Shown here in pieces: positions 36,773-51,600 of a stretch of DNA of 64,000 nucleotides. This DNA is from Kryptolebias marmoratus (taxonomy: Eukaryota > Chordata > Actinopteri > Cyprinodontiformes > Rivulidae), in assembly GCF_001649575.2 (NCBI RefSeq), contig NC_051438.1, positions 5,146,239 through 5,210,238 of the forward strand, read 5' to 3'. Numbering within the stretch: position 1 is the first letter of the stretch; every line of letters begins with the position of its first letter. The notes below the pieces were generated by a model. That model searched no databases, had not been told where the DNA came from, and worked only from the letters and a program-made list of their open reading frames with translations. The position numbers were made by a program, and so were the translations under genes.

Positions 36773-37783
36773 ATAGGAGGGAGGTTAGGCAAGTGTGGGG
36801 GGAGGGGGAGCAGAGGTCAGGCAGAAGTCCACCTAAGCATCCAGAAATGATTGAATTTAACACAAAACGCAACGTTTCTAGCAAAACCAAGTCTTACCAG
36901 TGTTTGTGGTTTGGGGGAGACGAGTTCCCCGCAGGTTTTGTTTGTGACAGGCTGGAGGCGGGGGAACATGTAACCTCGGACAGAGAGGGGGCAACAAACG
37001 CCTCCTCGTGAAAAACACGTCAGGAGAAACGTGCCAGAGCGCAACAAGACGTTCTACTGTCAAAAATAATAAAGCTACGATTGTTTAGATGAGGTGTTGT
37101 CATGACGACCCCAGTCTGAGCAGGTTAACTCCGTGTTGAAGCAGAAACAAAAAAAAGCTGACAACAACGAAACAGATTTCATGCCACTGTATAATCACCA
37201 TCAACAGTGAGTCAAATAGGACACAATTATAATCACTTCACATATTATGTTAATGTGATAATTATGAAATATAGAGTTTTAGGTTTATTTATTTATAAAG
37301 CCATTTTATATTCTCAAAGGAAGGACTGAACTTCCTCTCACATGTAGCACATGTCAAGCTCAGAGGTTCAAGAGACATTCTATTTCATTTTATTTTCTAG
37401 GACCGTTTTCGTATGAATCTCAGCCAAGTTAACGATTTGATGAATACAGCCTGTAAATTTCAGACCTTGTGCGCTGAATGAAGGCCTTTTAAAGCGGCGA
37501 GAACTCTGGGATTTAGTGTCAAGAACACTTGTTCTGTTCAGCACTGGCAGCGAACGCCTGTTTATGTTCTGAGGAAAAATGTCACACCAACAGTTGTAGA
37601 TCTTTTTGAAAAGCCAGAAAACTCCCACCCAGCTTTAACCTGTAGTTCTTTTTCACACAAATCCACTACCTGTCCCGAGAAGAAGTGAGTCTGAATGTGG
37701 ATGAGCTATCATTGTTAAAGGATTTCTGAAGAGTTTACAAAATAGAAAAAAAAAAAACATTTCAGCTAAGAATGTGAACCTCT

Positions 37784-37819
<36 letters not shown>

Positions 37820-40800
37820 ACCAGTCAGTGTCTAAGCTGCCTCAGACTCTTCGTCACGTCATGCACTGACGTCAGCCTTTTTGTGAAAGTGCCTTTAGTT
37901 TCTTTTGGAGCAAACACTTAACATGACTTCAGTCCAGCCGCTTCGAGTCTGACACGTCCTTCCGGCCGAGTCGTGTAAAAACCCGTGGCTGATGACGGGA
38001 CAGAAGCTGGGGGCCGCACGTTGAACCTCCTCCCAGCTCAGCACACAGGGCGAACACAAATCTTCATAATAACCTTCATTTGGTAATTTGTGTGCAGAGG
38101 TCTGAGAAATAAATTACCGGTCAGTCAGCTGTTACTGAGGGGGATAAGGTGAATTAGAGGCCTAAGGAGGAGGGTGGAGGAGGGACTGAAGAGGAGCTCG
38201 TTCGGCTCCCAGTGTGTCAAACACGTTGGATTATTAAAGTGCACTTTAACCGCGATGAGGACAGGAAATCTGTTCTGCACCAGGATTCTAATCACATCAG
38301 AAATGAGCTCCTAGTTGAGAAACATACACCAAACTAAAAAAAAAAGAAAATTAAAATAAATTTAAAGCCTGTCGCACTGTTTTGGTCAAACCTTGAAAAT
38401 AACATTACAAACAATCTTGTGCAGTATTATGTGTTAGCCCAGATGTAGTGCAACACAAGCTAATTTTGCACCATTTTCACCAATTTTAGGTCAACATCTG
38501 TGAAATATATTGAGTTGTAGCCTTTTTTGTGTGAGCTAAGGTCGACTGGCAGTGGCAGCCATCTTAGGTGATTTAAAAAGAGTCCAAATCTGAAGTTGCA
38601 TCCTCTTTCCACGTCTATCCATTGGGCTGTTGAAAATAAACGGATGTAAAGGATCCCCGGCTAACAGGATTAGCAGCAGCCCATCTTCTGCTTCAAGAAG
38701 GTTTGTCGGCTGCAGGAAACGTCAATTCATCACGAGTCCCAGCCGCTGTGGAACCGGTCGTTTTTCACCAAAAACCACAAAAACAGGTAGCGGGCTTCAC
38801 TTATAAAGCAACAGCTGAGATCAGCACTTGTTCAGACGCTTGTTGTGGTGATAAAACGAGTAGGCCTGCATGGGGAAAGGACACTGGGAGACGCATAAAA
38901 CTCTGCATGTTGGTGGATGTATCTGGAGGAGCAGAACCAGAGCAGGGGTTGGGGGGGGGGGGGGTCAAATAATTACCAGGACAAATTGAGAGTGCCTAAA
39001 ATGCCCATCTTAGTGTGGGTGGATGTTTTCAGCTAGTTCTCTGGGTAATGACGAGGACATTTAAACTGCATTCTGTGATGAAAAAAAGCATCCACGATCC
39101 TCTTTTTCATCGTTTTCACTAAACAACAACATAAATCTTCAAAGAACCGATGCAGTCACACAAACACGCTGCTCTTTGCTTCAGATAATTATCTGTACTG
39201 TGCCGTATTTGTTTATCCAAATTCTGCTTCTGACCTTTAAAACAAATTCTGCCGTCCTCGTTTTACACCATTTCTTGCTCTTCGCTGCACACCTTAATAC
39301 CTGGAAAACAATCGTTGCTTTTTATTCAAACAGAGACGATGTTTCTTCTGTTTTGGATCCGAATGAGGAAAATTGCAATATCAATTAAAGTCACAGTAAA
39401 ACTGACTGATTTATAGCCGTTTTTGTGTTTAATAAGGTTGCCTAAATGGGATTGACATCAAGAGTTAATGAGTTGTAGATGTACATCCAATGATTACTTT
39501 TTTGCAAGTTTCATTAAAATCCATCCTGTGGTTCCGAAGATAATTTGCTAACGGTACAGGCAAGCAAACACACGAAAACAAGTAGAAACATTCTTGCTTT
39601 GCCTCTCAGCGGAGGGTGGTAATAATGTTGATCTGACCATGACGAGCTGGGGACTTTTTAAGGTGTGTGCATCTTTTCAGACAACAACTAGTGGCTTTGA
39701 CACAAACGAGACAAACAAGCATTCAAGTTCTCGCTCACATCTAGGGACAATTAAGAGTTACCAATGAACCAATGAACAGGAGGTTCAAAAGCAAAAACAT
39801 CCCCATATAAAACCTTCATTCAGCCACATTTTCGTTGGCTACTTTTCGTTGATTGATCAAAAATATTTTCAGGGATTGAAGTTCTCCGTCGCCACAACGT
39901 TTGTCCGTCATCTTTAAAAATGAGAAGGAAAAAAAAAAAAAAACATGTTTTTTGTTGTGGTCCTGTTAAAGCCATTTGATCTAACCATGAAACAGGGATT
40001 AAACTGACGCTGCCTTCAACAAATAAAGCCAACCAGAGCCAAAGTTTTAGCCAGTCAGAGCAGTGTTGCTAATTTAGAGGCTTTGTCGTGATATATAGTG
40101 TGTTTTCTAAGTACTATTTTTCAAAAAAGCAACTTTTTCTCATGTTTTTGGAGACTTCTGAAGTCTGACGTTCTTTCCGACCAGCAGCAGGTGCTGCAGT
40201 GGACCCTCCTTCATATGATTAAGTTTTGAAAAAAAAAATTTCATCAAAAGATCCTTTTTTTCTTTAATCCCTGTATCTTGAAAACGAGCATCCTTGTGTT
40301 ATGCCTGATCTGCATGGCGATGCAAAATCTCATTTTACTCACAATAAATGGTGATTTTCTTCCACCCTGAGTTTGTTTGTGGTCATTTTCGTCACTCCAC
40401 AGGCACAGCCATCTTTGAGCAAGCAAGCGCTGTTGTTGTAACACCAACACTGATTGGACAAGAGTTCTCATTTATTCTCCGAGGCTTCTGATTGGTCGAT
40501 GTTGGGGGCGGGATACTACGTCGTTTTCCAGGCAGTGCGTGACAGATGCTGGAGTGTCCGAGAAAAGAACGGACAAAACGAGGAAAGCTGGCCTCCTTAG
40601 TTTTGTTACATTACGTGGTAAATGAAGGTTAATTTGCCCAATGTTTTGTTGTGTGGTTTATTTAGTTTATTTAGCACACCTAGTATAGCTCTCCTCTCAG
40701 TTGAGTGAATTCTGCCAACCAAAAGGAAAGCCAAGACAATGCAATTTAAATCTCCAGTCAATAAGTTTTTATTTAAATCTATTATACAAGATTACTTATT

Positions 40801-43800
40801 TCAGGTTTACTGCCATGGGAGATAGTTCCTTGTCTTGGCTAAATGAATTCTCCATCTGATTGTCTGAAAACTCTCCCAGTCCTTCCAAAGAGCCAAAGAT
40901 TCTCAGAAATTGTCCTCAAAAACTGCTGCTTTTGGACATTTCAAACACCCTCCCAGCCTTGTTCCAAATGCCAGGAAAATGCATTTCTGATGTTCTAAAT
41001 TTCAAGCTCCCCCACCCATGGTCAGCTTTGCCCGGTTGATTGTAAGGCTACTCCTGAACCCTCTGCTAACATGCGTGTTTTGGGTCTGTGGGAAAAAAAC
41101 AGGAGTACCTGGAAAAACCCCACGAGTTTACAGGTAGAACATGAAAACTTCACACAGAAAGGCCCCAGGCTGGAAGGCAAACCTGTCACCTTATCACTGT
41201 GAGACAAAAGCACTAACCACTGCACCTCCGTGCCACCCAGTTAAAGGACAGAGCAATCAAAATATCCAATTAGCTTTGTAAAACATTCAACACTGTAAAA
41301 CATCCTTATACATGGTAAAACATCCAAAGACACTGTAAAACATCTGACTGTATTTGTAAAATACCCGACTCCTACAGTAAAACATATAACTACTACTGTA
41401 AAGCAAGAAGGAAAAGAACTGACAGAGCAATGAATGTTTCCGTAAATTCCCAGAACTATTATTGTTTCTCTGCCTGTATGCAACATTAAAGGTTCGTTGT
41501 CGCCCACCACTGGAGGACCTGGTTTGTGTGTGTGTTCATTTGTTTGTTAACAAAATATGTCATGAACCACTGGATGGATTCTAATGAAACTTTATGAAAG
41601 TAATTGGCTTTACGTCTACAACTGATTGGCATTTGGACCAAACCCAATTCAAGATGGTTGCCACAGCTAATCAATATTATCCTAAACAAAAATGGTTCAA
41701 CCTCTGTGAATTTTACAGCTATTGAGCTCAAATCTGGTGTGGAAATAGCTGCCAATCATTGGCATCACATCGTGTAAACACCAACAGATCACAAAATGAA
41801 ATTGAACATAATGTTATTGACAAGCTTTGACCAAAATGGCTACAACTCCATCATTTCTCAACGTAAGATGATCTTACTTTAAAACTCTCACATGGAAGGC
41901 AGTGGGTGACAGGCATTCCTTAAAAATATTCAGACTATAATTGTTACATGTAGATGAAAAGGAAAAGTGATTTAACTCCCAATATACAGCAAAGAGAAGG
42001 GAGTCCTGCGTGTGCAGGTTAATTCATTGTTCTGATGGATGATGGGTTTATTTAATCTGAACATTTAAACACAGATGCAGACGCTGTTCGACTTCAGCAT
42101 GTCTGCTGACAAACTTCATTATCACACACAGACGAAAGCTCGTTCTGTTTTTTCTTTCCCTGCGCTGTGGGAGCAGAACAATGCGATGCAAAGCCACACC
42201 ATCAATTATACTAATCAAACAATGACTTAATCCCCAGGAAATAATCTGTTTCAAACTATTCCACTGACTGATAACTTTGTAACAGACTAACACCATCCTG
42301 TTTGCCTCAGCAAGGAGACTCAAAGTCAGCGGTGAAATGCCACAGGAGCTGGCTCTCACTGTGGTGCGACTCTCAGCTACTGCCACACCAAATTCGAGCC
42401 CACTATCTGCAGGTTTCACTGAGTTATAGCCAGTTCTGTGTTTGAGAGGATCCCCTCGCTGAGGCAGCAATCTTGAACTGGGTTGACTCCAAAAATCCAT
42501 CAGTTGTAATTGTACATCCAGTAAATACTTCCTGAGAATTTCATTCTAATCCATCCAGTGGATCAAGAGATATTTTGCTAACAGACACACACACACCCAT
42601 GGGTAAAAGCATTTATTACGCTTTTATTTTCAGCACCATGTGATGAGCTGTTATTTTGTTAAAAACAATTCAATTCTGCTTGGACAAACTTGAAGGTTGG
42701 AAATAAAACGATGTGTAAAACTTGGGGGTCTCAACAGACACCCCTTCCTGACCCCCAGCACGTCCGACACTGCCTTCTTTTCTTCTCCTACAAGGAGCTG
42801 TTTTCATTTCAACACTAAATTCTGATACGGTCCACTCAAACCAGGGTAACTAATTGAGATTTTACATGCGACCATTTGGTTTATTTGGTGTAAAAGAAGA
42901 GCTCCGTGACCTGAAAGTAGCCATGGGGGAAATTCCCCTACATTATTATGTTTGTTAAAAAAACTAAATCATTGGTTAGTTGTACATTTTATCCTCCAGA
43001 TAACCTCCAGTCAGTCATGACTTGTCTCCCAGAAAAGTAACACTCGTCTCTGTTTTCAGGCTAACGCTGTTCTGAAACTAACGTTTACGGCAAGCTGCAA
43101 GAGTTCGCTTGCTAGCAGGTGAAATATATGTACAGCTGGCTGCAGGCCCGCTTCAGAAGCTAATAACCAGATAATTAATTATCTAATGTTAGCGTGTCAG
43201 GCTCCTAATGTTACTTTCTACAGAGCAGAAGTAAAATTGTACACGATTACTTTAAAATGATTGATAAGCTGATCTGGTGCTGTAATTCACTTTAGTTTGC
43301 TACTTGTGTGGAGCTGGTGGAGCTGATATAAGAGGACAACAGCTTTTCCTTCTTATTCCTCCTGAAGGGAAACACACCCCATGTCTAAAGTACACAAACA
43401 TAAAACAGCCTGTTAAGGGAGAAACTTCAGCTCATATTTATGTGAAGAACTGCCTACAGTGTCATTAAACAAGCTGCTCGTGGTGAATTAGGTCCTTAAT
43501 GTCGTCTACAATCTGTTTGAGGAGATCACTGTTCTAAAACAGCCTGCTCACTCTCTGGTGTTAAAACGTAAGCTTCACACTTGTCATATAATGAAACATT
43601 ATACTGTGATCTTAAATATCAATGTAAATGAAAGGTTAGAAACAAAAAGGCTGGTCACATAGTGTTTTTTGGGGGTTTTTTTAACAAAAAAAAGGTGTGT
43701 GAGAGCAACGTGAGTGTTTTTGAGCTGAACAGACATTTTGGCTAATGCTGGATGAAATAAGGTCCTAAAGAGAAAGTTTTGTAACTAAGTACTGCTGGTT

Positions 43801-46800
43801 TTATATTAGTATTTAGCTACTGTTTTTAATAGGACAACAAATAAAATGTATTCAAACCCCAGGCCTCCAGAATGGCCTCTCCATTCCCCTTATCCTGTCA
43901 CAGGACTTCATGCTGACTGTTCCTCAGAAGGCTTCGGTCAAGAGTCTGACGGGACTTTGATTTCTTTCATTCCTGATTTTGCTCCCTCATTTTATGATAT
44001 AATCAGGCGCACATGAGACCAGAATGTGTGCAAATTAGACAGCGACAATCAGGGGATTGTCTTTTCTTTCCACATGAAGGCAGTCCCATCCAATACAGAC
44101 ACACGCTTCGAACAGGTCCTACAGTTATATCTTTGTTTTAACATCATGTCTGCCATCTCTGCTGTACATATTTAACCAGTGCTGATGAACTGGATAAAAC
44201 TACATTACTTTTTTTTCATTGTAGAGGCACTAAGATAAAACAAATTAGTGTTTTGAATTTATAAATATATATTGCAAATTGTGTATTTTGAAGAGTATTT
44301 TTTGACTTATTTTTCCTGTGGCGGGGGTGTCATCAGGGAGACACTGTTCCACACCTCCCCCTTCTCAGAGGGAGTTTCTGTTTTTAGTTCAGAAATTTTC
44401 AGAAGGAAAACAGCAACTTGGTCCTGCTAGCGTTAAGGTTAGTTTGCAAAACTGTAAATGAGGCAACAATTAGAAAGACACACAGTCTAATCCCAAAATA
44501 TTTAAAAAAGAAAAGTTCTTTAATTTGAATATTTCCTCCCTGCTGACTTTATTTGACTTGCAGCTAATATTTAAGGTACTCACTGCAAAGTTATGAAGAG
44601 CGGAGTAAAAAAATTATAAACCAAGAAAGACAAAATCTACACAGTATTTTTCTCACATGATGGTTAATGTGTCCTTAAATTAAAACTTTGGAAAGACAAT
44701 CTGCCAACTACCACATGCTCTGGTTTAACCTATGGAAAGAACTGAAGTGAGGTCAAAGGTTAAACTTACCAGCCATATTTGTTTACCTACACCAGCTTGA
44801 TGTAGATCAATCACATGACTCAAGCTTCTGAGTGCTTTGTTTACACTCAATGAGTACCTGCATTTCATAATTGCATTTGCTATAATTGGAAAACAACTGA
44901 AGTAAACTCTTTCAACCTGTACCGTTTGAAATAATTCAGTGTCTGTTATCATAATATTAGATTCTTCCATGTTTAAGATGAGAAATAAAGTTTAGAATGT
45001 ATGATTATGGATACTGACAACTATAAATTCTCCCTAGGAGTGAGTGAGAGAGTGAATGGGTATTTGTCTCTATGTGTCCCTGTGATGGACTACAGACCAG
45101 TCCAGGGTGTCCCCCGCCTCTCACACAGTGACTGCTGGAGTTAGGCACCAGCTCCCTGTGCCCAGAAAGGAAAAGGGGGTAAAAAGAACGGGTGGATTAT
45201 GGAAATTCAACCCCTCCAACCTGTTGTTTTTACCTCTTTTGGGAGGGTCCTTGTCTTACTTAGAGGGGTTAAACCCTCCCCGTAATTCGAACCATCAGAG
45301 CAGCCAGGCGTTCAGCTGTGCTGATGACAAAGAAGTTGTCTGTCAGAGTTAGAACTGTTTCTCTGTCTGACTAAATCAGACAGAAGGGAGTACAAACTCT
45401 GAGCAGCATCATGCTGTGGAGCATAAGACATCCACGAGTTCAGAAAGCCTGTCCTCTCCTGCTCTGCACTGATGTCTGCCCGGTGTGTGGGGCGCCATTA
45501 CAACATTTTTAGGCTGAAAAGACATCTGGGCTAAAAGTGAAAATCGTCTGATTTTCGGTCTGCATTTCACCACAGCTGGTTGAAAACCAAACTAAAATCC
45601 GTATTCTAGCAGGGCTCAAACATGAGTCCTCTGAATAATGAGTATGTTGTGTATTCCTGTAACCAGGGGTCTGCAACCTGTGGCTCTAGGGCCACATGCA
45701 GCCCTTTGGTCCCTCTGCAGAGGCTCGCCGTAGCTTTGGCCAAAAGTGACATACAGTAGATTTACATCCCATGATTACTTCTAAGAGATTCGTTAACACT
45801 CATTCAGTGGTTTATGAGATATTTTGCTTACACACACACACACACACACACACACAAAGAGATGTGCACACAAGCATTATTGTCCACCCTCACCTTTCAG
45901 CAGCGGACAACAGAGAGGTCGGTATGAAATGATACAATCAGTGGGGAGCTAGGCAGAGGTGAGCACTTACAGATTAACAGTAAAAAATAAAAATAAAAAA
46001 TGAATGAATGAATGGAATGAAGCGATGAATTGGCTGTTTTGTCTGCAGCAGCCTCAGCCTGTTTGGTCTGCATCCCGGTGCCTCGGTGTGAGTGCAGCCT
46101 CGTTAAAACGCTCGTCACATCCTGACGAGTGAGCAAGCTCCTCATTACGACCGTCATATATTTACACAGCAGAGGTGCGTTTGTTTTCCCACCAACAGCA
46201 GATCGACACGAAGCAGGAATAACTCCACGGTTAAAAAAGAGACGTTCCCATCAGACACTTTGTGAGGACAGGATCTGAACCTCAGAGACAGTAACATAAG
46301 TCGCTGCTTAAACACTGACTGCTGGACTCTGTGGAACTCAAACCATCCTAACTCCTGCTTGAAATAAAAAACACTTTGGTTTGACCAGCCTGACTTGATT
46401 CCAGGACTGGAGGGGACTCTGGACCCGCGCTGCATGACAACTACATGCAAATCAGCAAATCCTACCCCCTTCTTATAGAACCCAGAGAGCCACTCATTTA
46501 CACTGAAGCATGCACAACAAACGGAAAGGATTTCACCGAGGCAGCAGGAGCGAGGCGTTCTTCTCCTACCAGAGGAATGTCCTCGATTCGTGGCGTCGTG
46601 GTCACTGTCCCCCTGCTCGCTGTCTCCGTGGCCACTGTCTTTAGAGCTGACCAGATCTGCCTCCTGAAAGGCTGAGCTGAAAACACAGTCACGTCAAAGC
46701 ATTAAAACTTTTCATCCTGGCTGATCCCATCCTCCAAAGTGTTAAAGCAGAAGGCAGATGTGAGCGCAGACTTGGTGCAGAACAGAAGACCCGGCTCTGG

Positions 46801-48638
46801 GTTTACCTGTTGACCCGCCTCGGCCTGTCCACCAGGTAGCTGAGTTCACTTCGCTGATGTTTGGTCTGAAAGAGAGAAAGCTGCTGTTCAGTGCGATGTT
46901 TAAGCGCCTAACGGACCAGTTAGCAGATAAAAACATACAGAACACATGTGTGTGCCATGATTGTTCTGGGATTAAAACACAGACAGAATTGCGGATCTGA
47001 ATGTTAAAAATTTTGTTTACAGTAAAAAGTGGAATGGTCTGGATTTTTTTTTTTTTTTCAATATAAGAATGTTACTTAAAATGCTAAGTTTTTGTCACGT
47101 TTCATGTTCACATTGAACAATAGTATTGTATTTTGTCCACCGCAGGCTCCTGTAGCCTCCTGCCTGTGTCCGCTGCAGGCCACAACGAATTATAACGTTT
47201 AACATTTAGCACAAAGTTTAAATGTCAACAACTGTTTGGTGAGATTTGACAGCACATAAATCAGTGCAACAGAGATAAAATGTCACAACTGAGCAGTCAA
47301 ATGAAAATAGAGGAGCTAATGTTTGCGTAGCACTTCAGCTAACTCGAGCTAACGTTAGCGTAGCACTCAAGGTAATGTTAGCTTAGCACTTCAGCTAAAT
47401 TACCAACACGAAAACACGTCAACACAACTTCTGAATTAGTTGTATGTGCAGGTAAAGATGTTCCACTACAAAAAAATAAGAATCCTACGCCTGTTTTAGA
47501 CAAAGCTTTGTCTAAGTCAAGCTGAAAGCTGTTCGACAAAACTTCCACTAAAACATAAGTTATTGTAAACAAAACAACACAACATCCTCCTTCATGAATC
47601 AAATCACACATTAATAACAAAATACATTCATTTTACAGGATATTTTATGTACTAAAAATAAATTATAATATGACTTTTGGGTTTTATATGTGAAGAACAT
47701 GTATTGTATTAGTCTCACCTGAAACGCACATGTGAGGAATATTTTTCCACTAGAATGTTTTTTTTATTATTAACTTACACAGAGTTGCTCCATACTATTT
47801 CAAATTTCCACCCTTTTCTGGACTCACATTTAAAGATTTCTTTGTTCATTTTCAGGCCTTTTAAGAAGCTTAAAAACACAGATGTACAGAACATTAGGTA
47901 TACAAAAACCAGATAACAAGAAATCACATAACCTTTCTTAAAAATACAAATGTTACCTGTGTTCTTAATGGGTTTATAGACCAAATCACACAGCACAATA
48001 TAATGTTTGTTTTGCTCAACTCTGTTTCCATTTACGGGAGAATTCAAAGAAAAAAAAGGAAATTTTGTTTTAGGGTTGGACTAACCTGTGTTTTGGCAAA
48101 TAATCTTCATTTACACTATACAGTAGATTTTTTAACTAAGTCCACAAAGTGTTTTAGTGTGTGAACAAAAATATGTTCCTATTTCATATATAATTAAAGG
48201 CTTGCATGAGCAATTTAAATTTTTATGTCTGAGAAAATAGAAAGGTAAAGTGTGGAAAGAACAACGTTTAAAAATACTGTATTTTAGTTTTCTACAATTA
48301 TCCCAAACTATAAAACAAGTAAATTTTTAGTTTTTAAATAAAGAATTACATGTTCTGTTGCACCGTTTTTGGTGTATTTTTAAAATGTGTTGTATTTAAG
48401 AAATTGTGGATGCTTTATTATTAAATCAATAACATTTTAATTATCCACCCTATAATCAGACACTTCTTAGTAAAAAAAAAAAAAAGTGGTTACATGATAA
48501 AACATGGCAGACTGTAGAGAAAATGTTGCCGAGGAACAAAATGTAGTCGTGCTTGTGTTCAGGCTGCCGTGGGCATCGCACACATCTGTGTTACTGCAAC
48601 TCAGCAACATTGTGATCAATAACCTTAATCTTAATGTT

Positions 48639-48676
<38 letters not shown>

Positions 48677-51600
48677 ACAGCCAATATACGCTTCTTGTGC
48701 ACCAATGGTTTGAAACAGGAGAAAACACAACATAAATGTGGAGTTTCTTATTTAGATTCCACCTCCCAACATGTCAGAAATCTGTCATCGTGTACACTAA
48801 CGCTCATTAAGAGCTGAGCCGGGGGAAATGGCTCCTGTATGACACATTAATGAAAATGAAAATAACTTCCTTGGTGTAATAGCAGATGACTAAATAAGCT
48901 GTAAAACCTCAAACACAACCCGTACGCAGGGAAAGTGTAAGAAGCATCTCCATATGGAGTAAGAGAAAACAAGTCCTGGAGCATCGGGGCCACCTGATCT
49001 GAATTACTGAGCAGAGGTTTACGGCAACTCCTATAAAAATACATCATCTTCATTAACAATATTGCAGCAAAGAGCCTTAGGGATAATTCATAAAGCTGGC
49101 TTTAGACATGATGTCTAAAGCCACACTCATACATATTTTTATAATCAAGATTATTAAAACTCACTGATCCGGTTCATTTTTTTTTAGCTCACAAATGCTG
49201 TAAAAATGTTTTTCTTTTCGAGGAGAAAAATAAAGTCTGAAGAAGGAGTCAAACTTGTTCGAACGGCACTAAAACGCCATTTCTGTTTGTGGAGTTAAGC
49301 CGTGGAATGGGTGAAATACTGAGTCCAAACATGATCTGGTTCCAAACGTGGTACAAAGATAGGGTTTTTATGAGAGATGCTGAGGCAGAGGTTGGTCTGA
49401 CATATATGAACATGTATGTTTGCATATACACACTCATATATAAATAGTACACATGCTTGCATGTTTTAGGGCTGCTACTAATCACTGCCAAAATCAACAT
49501 AATCAATTACGATGATCTGTGGACGCCAATATTTTTATTCTGAGCATAATTTTCATGATGTTTTCTTTTCATAATTTACACTAGGGGTTTCCAACTCCTA
49601 GGCCGAGGACCAGTACCAGGCCTTGGAACCTTCGCACCAGGCCGCACAGAAATAATCAACTTTTCTTTCTATATATCTATCTAACAAATCTGTATAAATG
49701 CTTTTATATACGTTACAGTGGGGTTAGGGCTATTTGTTTTAGAACAATGACCACTTCTGTTCGCGCCTCTTTCCCTTCGCGTCACTCGGTCGCAGTTATT
49801 TTTCCGCAAACTAGCAAACCTACAAGCTAACCCTAGCAAAAATGAGTAAAAACCAAACTTCACTGGGGAGCTTCTTTTCCCAGTGGCTCTGTGGAAACTG
49901 GTCTGTGATGTAAAGACAACGTGGGGGCCACTGTCTTCAAACGCTTCGACCAAAATAACCGTTTTCTCCACGCACTGCGTACGCCAGTCCAGTTCCTGTC
50001 GGCTCGGTACAACCTAAAAGATTCATGTTGTGTCGTAAAAGCAGATCTACAGCACTGGACAAGCTGGGTTATAAAGGTTTTCAAAGGCCGGCGAGGCTTA
50101 AAGTATTTTAGGCTAGCTGATATCAAAGGAATGTTTGGGCTCGACGCACACAGGAGCCGCTGAGCCGGAAACAAAACCTCCGTAAGGTTTTTAAGCTGCT
50201 AAGTGCTCTCTGTGAAGTCACACAGGCTGTCTGTCTGCTACATATTACAGTGAATAAATGTTTGAGGAAACTTTCACACCAGAATCTGGGCCCATGCTCA
50301 GCTGATTAATGCCGTGTCGGTCCGGTGTTGTGTTCTATTGTTTTCTCCCATCAAGACCGGTCCCCCACCAGCTTTGCTCCGTTTTTCCCTTTAACCTCTG
50401 CTGTTTTCAGCCGGTGGTATATTAAAGCTATTGCTAAAAGAAAAGATCTTGATTTTTTTTTTGTCCCTTTTTTTTTTTCATTCATCGCAGCACACACCCT
50501 GGTGGCTGGAAATCCACTGTACTTCAACACAACACATGCAGCCTTTATGCATTCATTCCTTCTGCCTGTTTAAAACACTTAATAGGGTAGATAATAGAAA
50601 ATTGAATGACATTTAAATAAATGTCCCACAAATATAATACGTATACAGAGTTTGATATAAAAAATGGATATGAAATAAAAAGTGTAGTTAGAAGACCACT
50701 GAGTCAGTTATTCCATGTTAAGTTGCTGTTATTTCATTTATCTGTTTCTGAAGATAAAACCATGACACTGGATTCCTGCAGAAGGTTTTTCTCTCCACAG
50801 TTTGCTGCAGTTCTTACCAACAGTATCCTTACAACATGATGAATATTCAGGCCTTTTGTCCTTGACTACGGAAAAGAAACAGTGCTTTATTTGACTTATT
50901 TTGTCATGTTTGATGTGTGGCTTTAAACCCATATTTTGTACTTTAATTTAAATGCTTTTGTTTACATTTTATTTAGTGAGATACTAACAAAAATAAAATT
51001 GTTAATTATAGTTTTTGGAGGAAAATTGGTCATTTAAATTAGTCAATAAATTAGTCAACAGATTAAATAAAAATGGCTGTCAGTGGCAGCCCTGTTCTGT
51101 GTACATGTACACAGAACAGTACATGTATATACTTTTCTGTATGTGTGTTTACAAATGTAAGCTTGTAAAAAAAAGTATGTATAAATGTGTGTATCTATGT
51201 AACAATGACACTATTGTCACCAACATGCAGTTAAGATAAAGGAAATAAGAAGTCAGCTCGTTGTGTAACCGAGACGGAGGGGTGAGATAAAAACAGCTTC
51301 TTCCTGCTCCTTTTCAACATGTTAAGACAATTTTTTTAATTTATTATTTTATTTCTGAATCCATATTTTCAGATAAAGCATTCATTGGTTCATTAATAGT
51401 ATAAATCAGGACCATTCTCGGACGTGCTCGCTCTCATATCACTTCCTGTTTAACCTGCTCGCCACATGCCAGCACTACAGTACTATTACACTGAAATCAG
51501 TACAACTTTTGGAGGAACAGACGCACGTTTTCTGACGAGAAAACAATTACTTTATTTTCACTGTTTCATACTAAAAGTTTACCTTACTGATCTGGGAAAA

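Noticed and set aside
36631..37011. Frame rich in CVCVCV as a protein
   Set aside because: It is a translation of the (GT)n microsatellite.
46498..46692. 64-codon minus-strand frame over exon 3
   Set aside because: It is the wrong frame; the correct frame gives the conserved [12 protein letters not shown] block within 46570-46676.
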